This document shows positions 45,145 through 55,696 of a stretch of 64,000 nt of DNA, piece by piece. The notes below the pieces were generated by a model. It had not been told where the DNA came from and made no database searches. It saw nothing but the letters and a program-made list of their open reading frames with translations. Numbering within the stretch: the stretch's first letter is position 1; the number at the start of each line of letters is the position of its first letter. The stretch spans positions 4,278,001 through 4,342,000 of the forward strand of contig WOAB01000124.1 in the NCBI GenBank assembly GCA_027886185.1, given 5' to 3'. A program made the translations under genes and the position numbers. Source of the DNA: Rheum nobile. Its lineage: Eukaryota > Streptophyta > Magnoliopsida > Caryophyllales > Polygonaceae.

Positions 45145-45426
45145 GATTAAGTACAAAAAATATATGGTTGAGAATATTATTTGCTACATTTTTGGAAATA
45201 TTAAAGTATAAAAAAATTATACATATTGTATGTATATCCGGCTAATATGGATAGTGATTTTATTTTCTTTGATTTTATTAGATTTTCGAAAAACAACCGA
45301 AAAAATAAGAGCTTGACACGTGGCAAATTTAATGTCGTGATGCCACGTGAAAGCAGGTGAGTTTGGTTCATTTTCGGAGCACCATATGGCGTAGTTGGTA
45401 TTCTGTTTTAGTATTTATATAGTAGA
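45145..45426. repeat. Diverged fifth copy of the Helitron 5' repeat
   Basis: Aligns with the right two-thirds of the 340 bp unit (ATATGGTTGAGAATATTATT, GACACGTGGCAAA, GTGATGCCACGTG). It ends in the Helitron 5' terminus at 45426. Confidence 0.75.
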
Positions 45427-48157
45427 TTAAAGCAAAGTATTTTAGAGTCACCACAATGCTTATGGCCCCACAAATCCTACGTGTAATTTTCTTATTAATC
45501 CACTTTTTTTTATTAACATTATATTTCAATTTAAATCACAATATCTAATCACAACTAACTTTAAATATACAAAAACTATATACAACTTTTTTATAAAATT
45601 TGGTTTCTACAAATTACACATACAATAAGCTTATAATATAAGTCAAAATAATATATAATAGATTTCTTACTAAACTTATATATAAAATACATCTTATATC
45701 CATTTTTGTAATTAGTAATATTATTTTCATGCGTTTGCATATATAATTTGACCTATATAAATTTATGGGCCAAAATAATACAATATATACAATTTTCAAC
45801 TCATAGTACATGTGCTTTTATAATCAAGCCCACTATATTATATTATTATACATACAAATTTTATGGCCCATTTAGAGTAAAATGACCCGAATAAATTTTA
45901 TGGCCCATATATATATATATATTAAAGCTATTGAATTTTGAGCCACTAGAATGTTTCTCGCCCCACAAATCCTACGTGTCATTTTGTTATTAATCCACTT
46001 TTTTTTGCTTTAATATATATATATATATATATATATAGATTTTGTCCCATAAATTTATATATGTCAAATACATCTTATATATACAATTTTTATGACTTTG
46101 CATATATAATTTGACATATATAAATTTATGGGCCAAAATCATACAATATATACAATTTTCAACTCAAAGTACATGTGCTTTTATAATTCAACCCACTATT
46201 TTATATTATTACACATACATATTTAATTAACAATTTATTGAAATTTCAGACTAATGTATCTTAACAAAATTAATTTATATAATCTTGAGATTTTCTTCTA
46301 AACCTTTCAATTTTAACAACTCATCTTAACAATAATTATATCATATCAGATTTTTAATGAATTTGGTATATTGTACGTTCCCATTTAATAATTTTTATTT
46401 GATTATAATTTTCTATAAAAAATACATGGTCTCCATTTTTCGATTTTACAATGTTTCGATGGGCTTATTACTTATCACTTTGCTAAATATAATTTTCAAT
46501 TTAAAAAAATTAAAATGAGTTTGTTAATCAGCAAGAAAATATTCACTAAAAACCGTAAATATCAATTATAAATTACCAAGAAAATTTTGTTAAATCAAAC
46601 AAAAAGTTTAACTAAAAAATCCAAGTAAATCTTTGTTGTAACAAACTTTCAATTTCATATGATTATACACATTATCAAAAGTAAATTAAATGTAGTACGT
46701 ATACAAATTTTATAAGTAATTGAATCTATATATATATATACTAAAACAAATGAATTTAGAGTCACCATAATGCTTCTGGCCCCACAAATCATATGTGTCA
46801 TTTTCTTATTAATCCACTTTTTTCATTAACATTATATTTCAATTTAAATCACAATACCTAATCACAACTAACTTCAAATATTTAAAATTTTAAATCACAA
46901 TATCTAATCACAACTAACTTCAAATATATAAAAAATATATACAACTTTTTATAAAATTTGATTTCTACAAATTACACATACAATAGGCTTATAATATATG
47001 TCAAAATAATATATGATAGATTTCTTACTAAACTTGTATATAAAATACATCTTATATTCATTTACGTAATTAGTAATATTATTTTTATGTGTTTGCATAT
47101 ATAATTTGACCTATATAAATTTATGGGCCAAAATCATACAATATATATATAATTTCCAACTCATAGTACATGTTCTTTTATAATCAAACCCACTATATTA
47201 TAATATTACACATACAAATTTTATGGTCCAATTTAGAGTAAAATGACCCGAATAAATTTATGGCCCATCTATATATATATATATATATATATGAAAGCTA
47301 TTGAATTTCGAGCCACCATAATGCTTCTGGCCCCACAAATCCAACGTGTCATTTTGTTATTAATCCACTTTTTTTTTCTTAACATTATATTTCAATTTAA
47401 ATCACAATATCTAATCACACATAGCTTCAAATGTATAAACACTATATGCAACTTTGTTGAATGCTTATACATTTTTTATAAATTTTGATTTCTACAAATT
47501 GCAAAAAATAAGCTTATATATGTCAAACTAGTATATGATAGATTTCCTACTAAACTTATATATAAAATACATATTATATTCATTTATATAATTAGTAATA
47601 TTATTTTTAAGACTTTGCATATATAATTTGACATATATAAGTTTATGGGCCAAAATCATACAATATATACAATTTTCAACTTAAAGTATATGTGCTTTTA
47701 TAATTCAACCCAATTAAATTATTACACATACATATTTTATTAACAATTTAGTGAAATTTTAGTCTAATGTATCTTAACAAAATTAATTTATATAATCTTC
47801 AGATTTTCTTCTAGACCTTTTAATTTTAACAACTCATCTTAACAACAATTATATCATATCAGATTTTTAACGAATTTGGTATATTGTACGTTCTCATTTA
47901 ACAATTTTATTTGATTATAATTTTCTATAAAAAATACATGGTCTCTATTTTCCGATTTTACAATGTTTTTCTAGGCTTATTACTTATCATTTTGCTAAAC
48001 ATAATTTTTCAGTTTCAAACAATTAAATTGAGTTTGTTAATCACCAATAAAATATTCACTAACAAACCGTAAAATATCAATTATAAATTACCACGAAAAT
48101 TTTGTTAAATAAAACAAATAGTTTAACTAAAAATTCCAGGTAAATCTTTGTTGTAAC
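45427..48157. repeat. Tandem duplication of an AT-rich 1.3-1.4 kb block
   Basis: The phrase GGCCCCACAAATC with flanks recurs near 45461, 45960, 46778 and 47329. The block 45427-46737 matches 46738-48157 in order, with many indels. Inside each block a second, shorter repetition starts TATTAAAGCTATTGAATTT or similar. TCTATATATATATACTAAAA at 46726 looks like another Helitron-type 5' end on the plus strand. No gene. Confidence 0.7.
46012..46037. repeat. TA dinucleotide run
   Basis: An AT/TA microsatellite. A similar run is at 47270-47292. Confidence 0.9.
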
Positions 48158-48658
48158 TGTGATACCCCGTACTTTTATAAGGGTATTTTGGGATTTTTCT
48201 AAACGCCCGTTTTGTACGTTGAATTAATTTCAGAGATAGAAAGACATTCTGTAATGTTCTCGATCTCTGTAATAATTTTTCTAAGTGAAATAAAATACAT
48301 TCGACGTATTTCGGGACTTAATACTCGTTCGTGTACGATTATTTTTATCCCGGGCTAAGGCCAAGTTGTTCCAAGCTAAAACGGATGAAAAATGGCCTTG
48401 GCGGCGACCGTCGTAAGGCAAGCGGCGACCGCCGCCAACTAGTCGACGTCATTGTCATCATCAATGCAAGTGGGCTAGAAAGCGGCGACCGCTGCCAGAA
48501 AGCGGCGACCGCCGCCAGGCACAAAATGGGCGGCGACCCCCTTGCCGACAACGGCGACCGCTGCCACTGTTGCAGGCCTAGCTTCTGTGGCTGCCGGCGA
48601 TCTGACAACATCGCGATCTTGGCCTTCCACGTGCCCTTGCTTGTCCCTTGGTATTTGG

Positions 48659-48669
48659 CTATTTAAAGG
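48659..48669 (+). promoter_or_regulatory. LTR TATA box, element B
   Basis: CTATTTAAAGG. Its copy in the 3' LTR is at 62533-62543. Confidence 0.65.
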
Positions 48670-48917
48670 GAGTGATTGGGAGCTGAATTGAGCACAAATT
48701 CAAGCTCAAATCCCTCATAATTTAATCTCGTCGGAAAATCAAGCTCTTCGCCGGAGAACTCGCAATCGATCGTCGGAGCTCCTTTTGGTGTTCTTTCCAG
48801 TTGCAAAGTGAAGCTTTGGAGGCCCTTAGAAGCTTAGAATCCAAAGCAAACCAAAGGAGAAGCAAAACGATCAACGTCGGTGAGAATTCTCTTCTCGCAT
48901 GTTTCTGTTCTGTTCAT

Positions 48918-49048
48918 AGCGGCGACCGCCGCCACGAACAGCTGCGACCGCCGCCACGAACAGCGGCGACCGCCGCCACGAACAGCGGCGACCGCCGCCA
49001 CGAACAGCGGCGACCGCCGCCACGAACAGCGGCGACCGCCGTAAGACA
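48918..49048 (+). repeat. 22 bp GC-rich tandem repeat, about six units
   Basis: Unit AGCGGCGACCGCCGCCAC plus GAAC; the second unit has CTGCGACC and the last runs into a variant. The 3' LTR has only about two units (62792-62833). Confidence 0.93.
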
Positions 49049-50619
49049 GGCGGCGACCGCCGCCCAGAGGCTTTTGGCCTGTTTCGGCCTTGGCTTCTGT
49101 GGCTTTCGATCGGGCTTTGTTCCTTTCGATTTCTTTCATTATTCTTTAGATTCGTACTTGTTTTGTCGAATCTAACTTAGGGTTTCTTTATGGGTCGATC
49201 CGAAGGAATCTGTGTTGCCAGAATTGTCCTTGTTTCGAGCCCGGAAACTCGTCTTTTCTAAGCTCGTCAAAGCTTTCGTCGGATCTAAGGCAAGTGGCGG
49301 TTCACTCTTGCTCATCATTCCATATTTACATTAATTATCAATTGGTTAATTGTTAATTAATTTGGGATGATTTACTGTTTTCGTTGGGAACAGTTTTGAT
49401 AAATGTTATGTGGAAAAGAATATGATATTATAATAGGTTGTATATCTGCTAGAACAACGCTATTATATATATATATTTATGATGATTGCCTGGAGGGCTT
49501 TGATGTGAATTATTATTGTGTGCTTGAACTATTTAGTTAGCACGAGTATTCGTAGGAATGTTAATGGGACCCTGAGGTTCAGTCGTTTCTTTATAATCAT
49601 GGGGGTTAGGAGAACCTAACACCATTTTGGAAGGTCATGACTAACCTCTATACTCGGGTATAGAGGTGGTGCACTTAGCCAGTGTCACAAATCTCGGAAG
49701 TTGCTCCCAAAGGATCTCTCGTCTCGGGACGAGATGATCATAATAAAAGCTTATAACGCGATGTGTGTTTTGGAATTAAATGAGATAAATGCCGTTGTCG
49801 CACATAATTAAATATACCTTAGGCGAGTAGTGCAGCTAGGTAATAGTGCAGCTAGGAAAACTCGTCTTGACTTTGATCAGAGTAAAGTTCTCTTTCCAAT
49901 CTGGATTCGCCCTGGGGCGGTGAGGTTGGTCGTGAACCGAAACATCAAGTCGTTTTTGAATGCTTGTGTGAAAGTTTGTGTTCCCCAACATTTGTCATGC
50001 TTTCGATAAGACTCATTTCGTTGGAGTCTTCTTTTGGGTTGATTGTTGTGAGACTCGGTCTCCAAAATCTTCTCTTGATCATGTCTTTTCATATATTCCA
50101 GTAGAAGTATGGTGGTTGATTATCGTTGTCGGTTTTAATTCGAGACGATGAGTCTAACCTAATACGACTACTTCGAACCACTCTGCTTTGTACCCTTGCA
50201 TAGTCTTTTAATAAAGACTAACCAACCGCAATTGTCCTCTGCATGGTTGGCTGGTTTCATCCGTTCGATTCGGCACATCAGATAAGTTGTCGATCCGAGA
50301 AGGCTAGAATGACTATGAAGGCAAACGGTGTTTTTGACAAGTTTATCCAGGTTGAGATCCTTGGCGTTTGATCAAGACTTTTGTGTTATTTATTTAAAAA
50401 GACTTCTGCTGTGTTAATTATGTCTTGTAGTAAGACTACTATGTATTTTGGTTGTATTTGGATTTACGGATGTAATTCCACGACCTTGTTTTAAATAAAT
50501 GTTATGATAATTGTATCATAAATGTTGGTTTCATGATTTGTATAAACTGGTAAAGCCTTGGGTGACATCGGACAGAACGTCTGAGGTCACTGGCGGTAAT
50601 ACCTTTCAAGGGAATATTT

Positions 50620-50633
50620 GGGGGGGGGGGGGG
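50620..50633 (+). repeat. Run of 14 G at the LTR end
   Basis: Lies in the final 20 bp of the LTR, next to the primer site. Related LTRs have four or five G here. Confidence 0.9.
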
Positions 50634-50642
50634 TTACAGATC

Positions 50643-50655
50643 TGGTATCAGAGCC
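50643..50655 (+). promoter_or_regulatory. Primer binding site, element B
   Basis: TGGTATCAGAGCC, initiator tRNA-Met type, four bases after the LTR. Confidence 0.94.
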
Positions 50656-50857
50656 AAAAGATTTTCTAAAACGGGTTTGGGATTTTATAAACCATTTACT
50701 TGTTTTACATTGAGAAGTATTTTCAAAGGCTCTGAGTGTTCAAAATAAAAACGGTGTTATTTCAAACCGTTCAAAGTCATGCCTTTTCTTTAGTCTGATA
50801 TGGAAGTTCACTTCTATATTTAGAAAGACTAAACTCTATTCTTGTCGCCCGAAGATT

Positions 50858-51003
50858 ATGGGTGCATTTCGTTCTCTTCATAGGGACTCGGAAGAAGCCA
50901 AGATGGCTCTGCCATCTCTAGATAAGCTTGAGTTCTCGGTTCCCCTATCGTGCTTTGAGGTTGGAGAACCTAGCAGTCCACCCGAGTAGGTGAAGACCGT
51001 ACT
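50858..51003 (+). pseudogene. ORF1 5' fragment of element B
   Basis: Starts MGAFRSLHRDSEEAK, then FSVPLSCFEVGEPSSPPE, a TAG stop (in place of Glu) and VKTVL. It matches element A ORF1 in order (CFEVGEPS, PPEEVKTVL) and keeps Met-Gly-x-x-x-Ser. It is cut by the nested element and resumes at 58110. Confidence 0.85.
50999..51003. repeat. Target-site duplication GTACT, left
   Basis: Matches 58110-58114 on the other side of the nested element. Confidence 0.93.
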
Positions 51004-53426
51004 TGTAACACCCCCAAATTTTAACCCATTTGGAAAGGTATTACCGCCAGTGACCTCGGTTTTTACATCGAAGTCACCCCAGGCTTTACCATTGAAACAC
51101 AATTCATAAGAACAATTATAATACAAAATTACCATAACTTTCATTTAAAACATAGTCGCGGAATTTCAACACAATTCCAAATGCGACAAAATACAGAGTT
51201 ATTACAATACAGCGGAAGACTTAAAATAATTTACAAGAGTATTGACTTCAGTAGTCAACGCCCAAAGATCGTAGCCTGATTAAAACATTTTCAAATACCG
51301 TTCATGTTCATAGTCGATCTAGCCTTCATGGATCCTGCAACCTATCTGATGTGTCGAAACGGACGGACGACACCACCCATGACGATGCAGATAACAAATA
51401 CAATTAGTTAGTCTAAATGAATAGACTAGCAAGGGCACAAAGAAGAAGGTTCGAAGTAGTCGTATTAGGTTAGACTCATCGTCCCTCGAATAATAACCGA
51501 GTACGCTAGTCAACCTTCATATTTCTACTGGAATAAACAAGAGGTATGCACAAGAGAAGATTCTGGAGACCGAGCCTCACAGCAATCAATCCCAAAAGAA
51601 GACTCCAAATGAAATGAGCCGTAAAGGAAGCATGGCAAATGTTGGGAAACTTAATTTATAAAATACACACAATCACAGAATCACAGTATCGCATTCGAGC
51701 GACTAAAAGTTAAGACGAGCTTTCCTAGCTGCACTAGCGCCTAGCTGCACTACTCGCCCAAGGTATATTAATTATGTGCGACAACGGCACTTATCTCATT
51801 TAATTCCAAAACGATCATCACGTTATAAGCTTTTAAATCTCCTCACAAGAGATATCGAATCTCCTCACAAGAGATATCAGATCTCCTCACAAGAGATATC
51901 AGAGGGAATAAATCCCGAAAGATTTGGCACTAGCGAAGTGCACCAACCCTGAGTAAGGGCATGGTCATGACCAGAGAGAGTACTGGGGAAAAATCCACCA
52001 AGTACTAGTTATAAAGAAACAGCTAAACCCCCACAAGGTACATAGCATTCCTACGAATACTCGTTCTAACTAAACAGTTACGAACACAGTAATAATTCAC
52101 ATCAACGTTAAGAATACTTGTGCTAACTAAACAGTTAACGCACAGTAATAATCACATCAAAGCCATTAAGGCCAATAACAGATATAATAGCGTTGTTCTA
52201 GCAGATATACAACCTATTATAATATCTTTTAAAATCACAAACAGTTATCAAAACTGTTCCCAACGAAAACAGTAAATCATCCCAAATTAATTAACAACTA
52301 AACAATTGATAATTAATTGAAATATGGAATGATGAGCAAGAGTGAACCGCCACTTGCCTGGAATAGATTCGGCGATGAATCTAGACGAGACGACTACCGA
52401 AAATATCCTTTCCAAGGATATGGCTTAAGCTTCAGATAACTCCAACTGATTACGAGTTCATACGTGATTCAGCAGATCACGTTCTAACGCTCGTATAATT
52501 TCGGGTTAAATCTGGATCGGAAGGGTTTTGGGCTAATCGGCCCAACAACAACACAATTCAACAAGGGGGCCCACTCTACTGTTCATCATCTTCCATCTCC
52601 AATCTACGTAACAACAGAAGCAGAGCAACAACAGAGCACAACAACAACAGGGGATCGGCGGCAACGCAGCTCGGCGCTGGGCTTCGCCGGAGGAGCTTCG
52701 CCGTCTCGTCGCCGGGAAGAAGCAGCAGTATCCAGCAAACAGCAGCAACAACGGCCAGCAGCTCATCGGCGATCTCAGCCACCACACGACCACATCGGCC
52801 ACGAACTGCACCCACATCAGCTCCGCGCAGCTCGACCACAACAACACCAGCATACCCGCAACCAACACCGCTCGGCACCAGCAGCACCAGCCCGGAACAG
52901 GGGAGGGGCAGAGGAGCTCACCGAGAGGGATGACGAACCACTGAGCTGCACAGGAGGCGGAGCAGGGGATGGCATGGGTCTTCGATGCCGACGGGAAGAG
53001 AACCGAGAAGGGAGCCGGGAGAGAGAGCTCAAAGAGAGGAGATGGGAGAAATGAGGTTTGGTGCCCATCATCCCCTTCAGATCGGCTCCATATATAGTTG
53101 AAGGAGAGGCAGCTTGCTGTCAAAAGAATTGACATCTGCCCAGACAATTTTACACCGCGGGGAGTATCGTGGCAGGAGGGTGAAAATTTGTGGCAGTGCC
53201 ATGGGAAATGGTATGGGTTTTAAACCCGGAAATTATATGTTTGTATCCAAACAAATATTATAAGTCCCGAAAATATATTGAATGTATTTTATACCACTCA
53301 GGGAATTATTTCGGATATCATGGATGTTACGGAAAATCCAAACTCCACTGAAAGCGAAATAATTAATTTGAACGAAGGTTGGGAAAATTACTCAAATATC
53401 CTTACTAAAAATTATGGGGTATTACA
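51004..53426 (-). repeat. 3' LTR of element C (2423 bp)
   Basis: On the minus strand TGTAATACCCCATAATTT (53426) to GGGGGTGTTACA (51004). TATA box CTATATATGG at 53097-53088. A triple repeat TCTCCTCACAAGAGATATC occurs at 51838-51901. The frames read in 52533-53147 are LTR sequence, not genes. Confidence 0.93.
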
Positions 53427-53440
53427 TTACTACCCCCTTA
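53427..53440 (-). promoter_or_regulatory. Polypurine tract of element C
   Basis: The minus strand reads TAAGGGGGTAGTAA right before the 3' LTR. The preceding GTTTCGGGGTCGAAACTT is shared with element B before its own tract. Confidence 0.85.
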
Positions 53441-54699
53441 AGAAAAGTTTCGACCCCGAAACTTGCATTAAACTAATGAGGAACCTGCCTCAACATCAAC
53501 TTTACTATCTGAACTTAATATCCTTAATCATAACATCATCATACAACCTTATCTCCATATAACATACCAGGTAATAATTCTTACTAACTCCACAAGATCA
53601 TGTTTACCTTATAATAATGGTCTCCCAAAATTATCATAACGATATTAATGCACCTTCGATAGGAGAACACACATTTCTCCTCCAATCTCTTTATAGACAA
53701 ACCCAAGGTTTATACATTAACTTCTTACAACTCATATATTAAATCTTAGTAACCTCGAATCATAACTTCCTTAATTCCCTTAATGGTACTTTATACAATC
53801 TCATCATTTATCTTAAAGTAAGACTGGCCTTACGCCATCTCTAACTTAAAATCCTTACAAGAATAACTTAACACATCTCTTTAAACAATTCCTAACTTAA
53901 CTCCTTTAAGATTCAAGAATAATCACAATATCTTATTCCTACGTTCCTCGAAACGTATCACATAAGATATTACTCCTATCTCCTCCAAGAGAGTGATATC
54001 ATAAGGCTTATAGATGACATACTCACAAGATGTCAATCTTAGACAATTCCCAAGAGTCATAACTCTTCATCCTCTGGAAATTCCACTTATCGAGTCCAAC
54101 GACTCGTACTGTCTTAAATGACTTATTTCTAATTTAAAATCCTTATATTCATCACGCAATCTACTATCCATCCAGGACTTAATCGCATCATTTCCTTATA
54201 TTACCTCAAACAAATCTCAAATAGATATCCCCAAAGGATACCTATGATTTCGTACACTTGGCTTTTCCAAAATCTTTAACCAGTGGTCCTACATGGGTCA
54301 TACTTACTTATGAACCCGACCATCATAATTCCGGATTTCACAGTCCTACTCAAGATTGCAATAGGGAAAACGAGTTCTTATTGAACTATTCCCTTAATCA
54401 ACTTATTCCTTCACAACACTTTATCCACACTAATAATGCCTATAGCATGATTCCACAACTAGACATTCCGGACTTTACACTAGTCCACCTCTATATACTT
54501 CTAGTGGAACAAAAATCTCAAGTACACAAGTGAGATATAACTCTTAATCTCATTAACTCCACATAACCTATACCTCCAACCACTAGGAATATGATGTCTC
54601 AAAAAGAAACAAATCTTTCCATAACTTCTCCCAATATACTTATTTCCTAAAAGATACTCATAAATAAACACTTTAGGCATCAGACTCTTCTAGCCTTGC
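53441..54699. other. Element C internal region, non-coding
   Basis: AT-rich with no convincing frame. No pol motif seen on either strand. Confidence 0.6.
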
Positions 54700-54964
54700 C
54701 TTACGAGGTCTTCCTCCGGGTTCTCATCGGAAGTTCCCTCCGGATCTTCCCCCTCTCGAGGATCTTCCTCAGGGTTTTCCTCTGGATCTTCCTCCTTCTA
54801 AGGATCTTCCGCAGGATCTTCCGCAGGATCTTCCTCCTCTCGAGGATCTTCCTTCTTCTGAGGATCTTCCTCGGGATCCCCCCTAGGATTTTCCTCTCCT
54901 TGAGGATCTTCCTTAGGATTTTCCTCGGGATTTTCCTTAGAGTTCCCTTGGAAATCACTTCCAT
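54700..54964 (-). pseudogene. Glu-Asp-Pro repeat remnant in element C
   Basis: A minus-strand frame gives GNSKENPEENPKEDPQGEEN and then a series of EEDPxx units (DPREEEDPAEDPAEDP, one TAG, KEEDPEENPEEDPREGEDP). It resembles the acidic domain of ORF1. A degenerate ELPPDEEY-like phrase lies just upstream (DLPPYENLW near 55050). Not a complete gene. Confidence 0.65.
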
Positions 54965-55680
54965 TTAAACGTCGTTATTACAATATTTCGTTGGCCTACC
55001 TTAACGGCTCAACGAACTCTACCATAGGTTCATCCCACAAATTCTCATACGGAGGCAAATCCCGACTGCATCGAGCATTAATCCTCCGTATTCGTTTTCT
55101 CAACAATGAATGTCAACGACTATGACATCATACTTAGACATCAAAACTCCTAAGAGTGATTCCTTAATTATCCCATATATCAATGTAATAAAATCACTTA
55201 GAATAGATCAACTTGGTAATTCTATAGATGAATTATGAACATAGAGCACAAGATTCATCTACACTAATCTCCCGAGCGTTCACACCAAATTACTCGGAGA
55301 TTACAACACTAGGATATTAGTACTACCAGGAAGCACATACTTGATACCTTCGAGGGAACTACTAGGTCTTCCAACCTCAAAAATATCTCTGAGAAATAGG
55401 GAAATTTAACATTACTAGAGATGATAGAATCATCTCGGCACCTTTCGAGTCCTTTCAAAAGAATAGACAAACACATATGTCTTACAACAACAAGAATAGG
55501 TCAGTCTTTTTAGATATAGAGGTAACTCCCATACCTCTCATATCATACTAAAGAAGGCACGACTATGAACGGTATTTATTTCAAATTCGTTTGGAAGACA
55601 TTTTCCAGTTCAAAACGGGAAATAGTTTTAGAAGGATAAAACCTTTCAAAATACCCAACCTGTTTTAAAAACAAACTTTA
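54965..55680 (-). other. Element C leader with degenerate ORF1 start
   Basis: The minus strand contains an ORF1-start-like stretch (IFEVGRPSSSLEGIKYVLPG near 55390-55330). Next comes the spacer also found between ORF1 and gag in elements A and B (ATTACCAAGTTGATCTATTC near 55210). Confidence 0.6.
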
Positions 55681-55692
55681 GCTCTGATACCA
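55681..55692 (-). promoter_or_regulatory. Primer binding site, element C
   Basis: The minus strand reads TGGTATCAGAGC, four bases from the 5' LTR. Confidence 0.93.
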
Positions 55693-55696
55693 AATC

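Larger units (their letters stand above)
39909..45426 (-). mobile_element. Helitron, minus strand, degenerate autonomous type
   Basis: The minus-strand 3' end reads CCCGTG-CAAGA-CACGAG (a short hairpin), then TACTACACTAG, followed by host T: the CTRR-T pattern. The 5' end is TCTACTATATAAATAC at 45426, preceded by host A, giving the expected A/T insertion. An alternative 5' end lies at about 44348 (TCTACTAAAGTAG). A Rep/helicase pseudogene lies inside. The 5' part is expanded by four 340 bp repeats. Confidence 0.75.
48158..50638 (+). repeat. 5' LTR of Tekay-like element B (2481 bp)
   Basis: Begins TGTGATACCCCGTAC and ends in a 14-G run then TTACA. It aligns over its first ~2 kb with 62052-64000. 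It carries a TATA box (48659) and clusters of GGCGACCGCCGCC on both sides of it. No gene; the open frames here fall in the GC-rich repeats. Confidence 0.93.

Noticed and set aside
48331..49175. Arg/Asp-rich frames in the 5' LTR of element B
   Set aside because: They are made of GGCGACCGCCGCC repeats inside an LTR, and the equivalent 3' LTR frames differ in length and reading frame.
52533..53147. 204-residue Cys/Leu-rich minus-strand frame, with a shorter partner at 57270-57830
   Set aside because: It falls in the LTRs of element C around the TATA box, and the two LTR copies do not keep its length.
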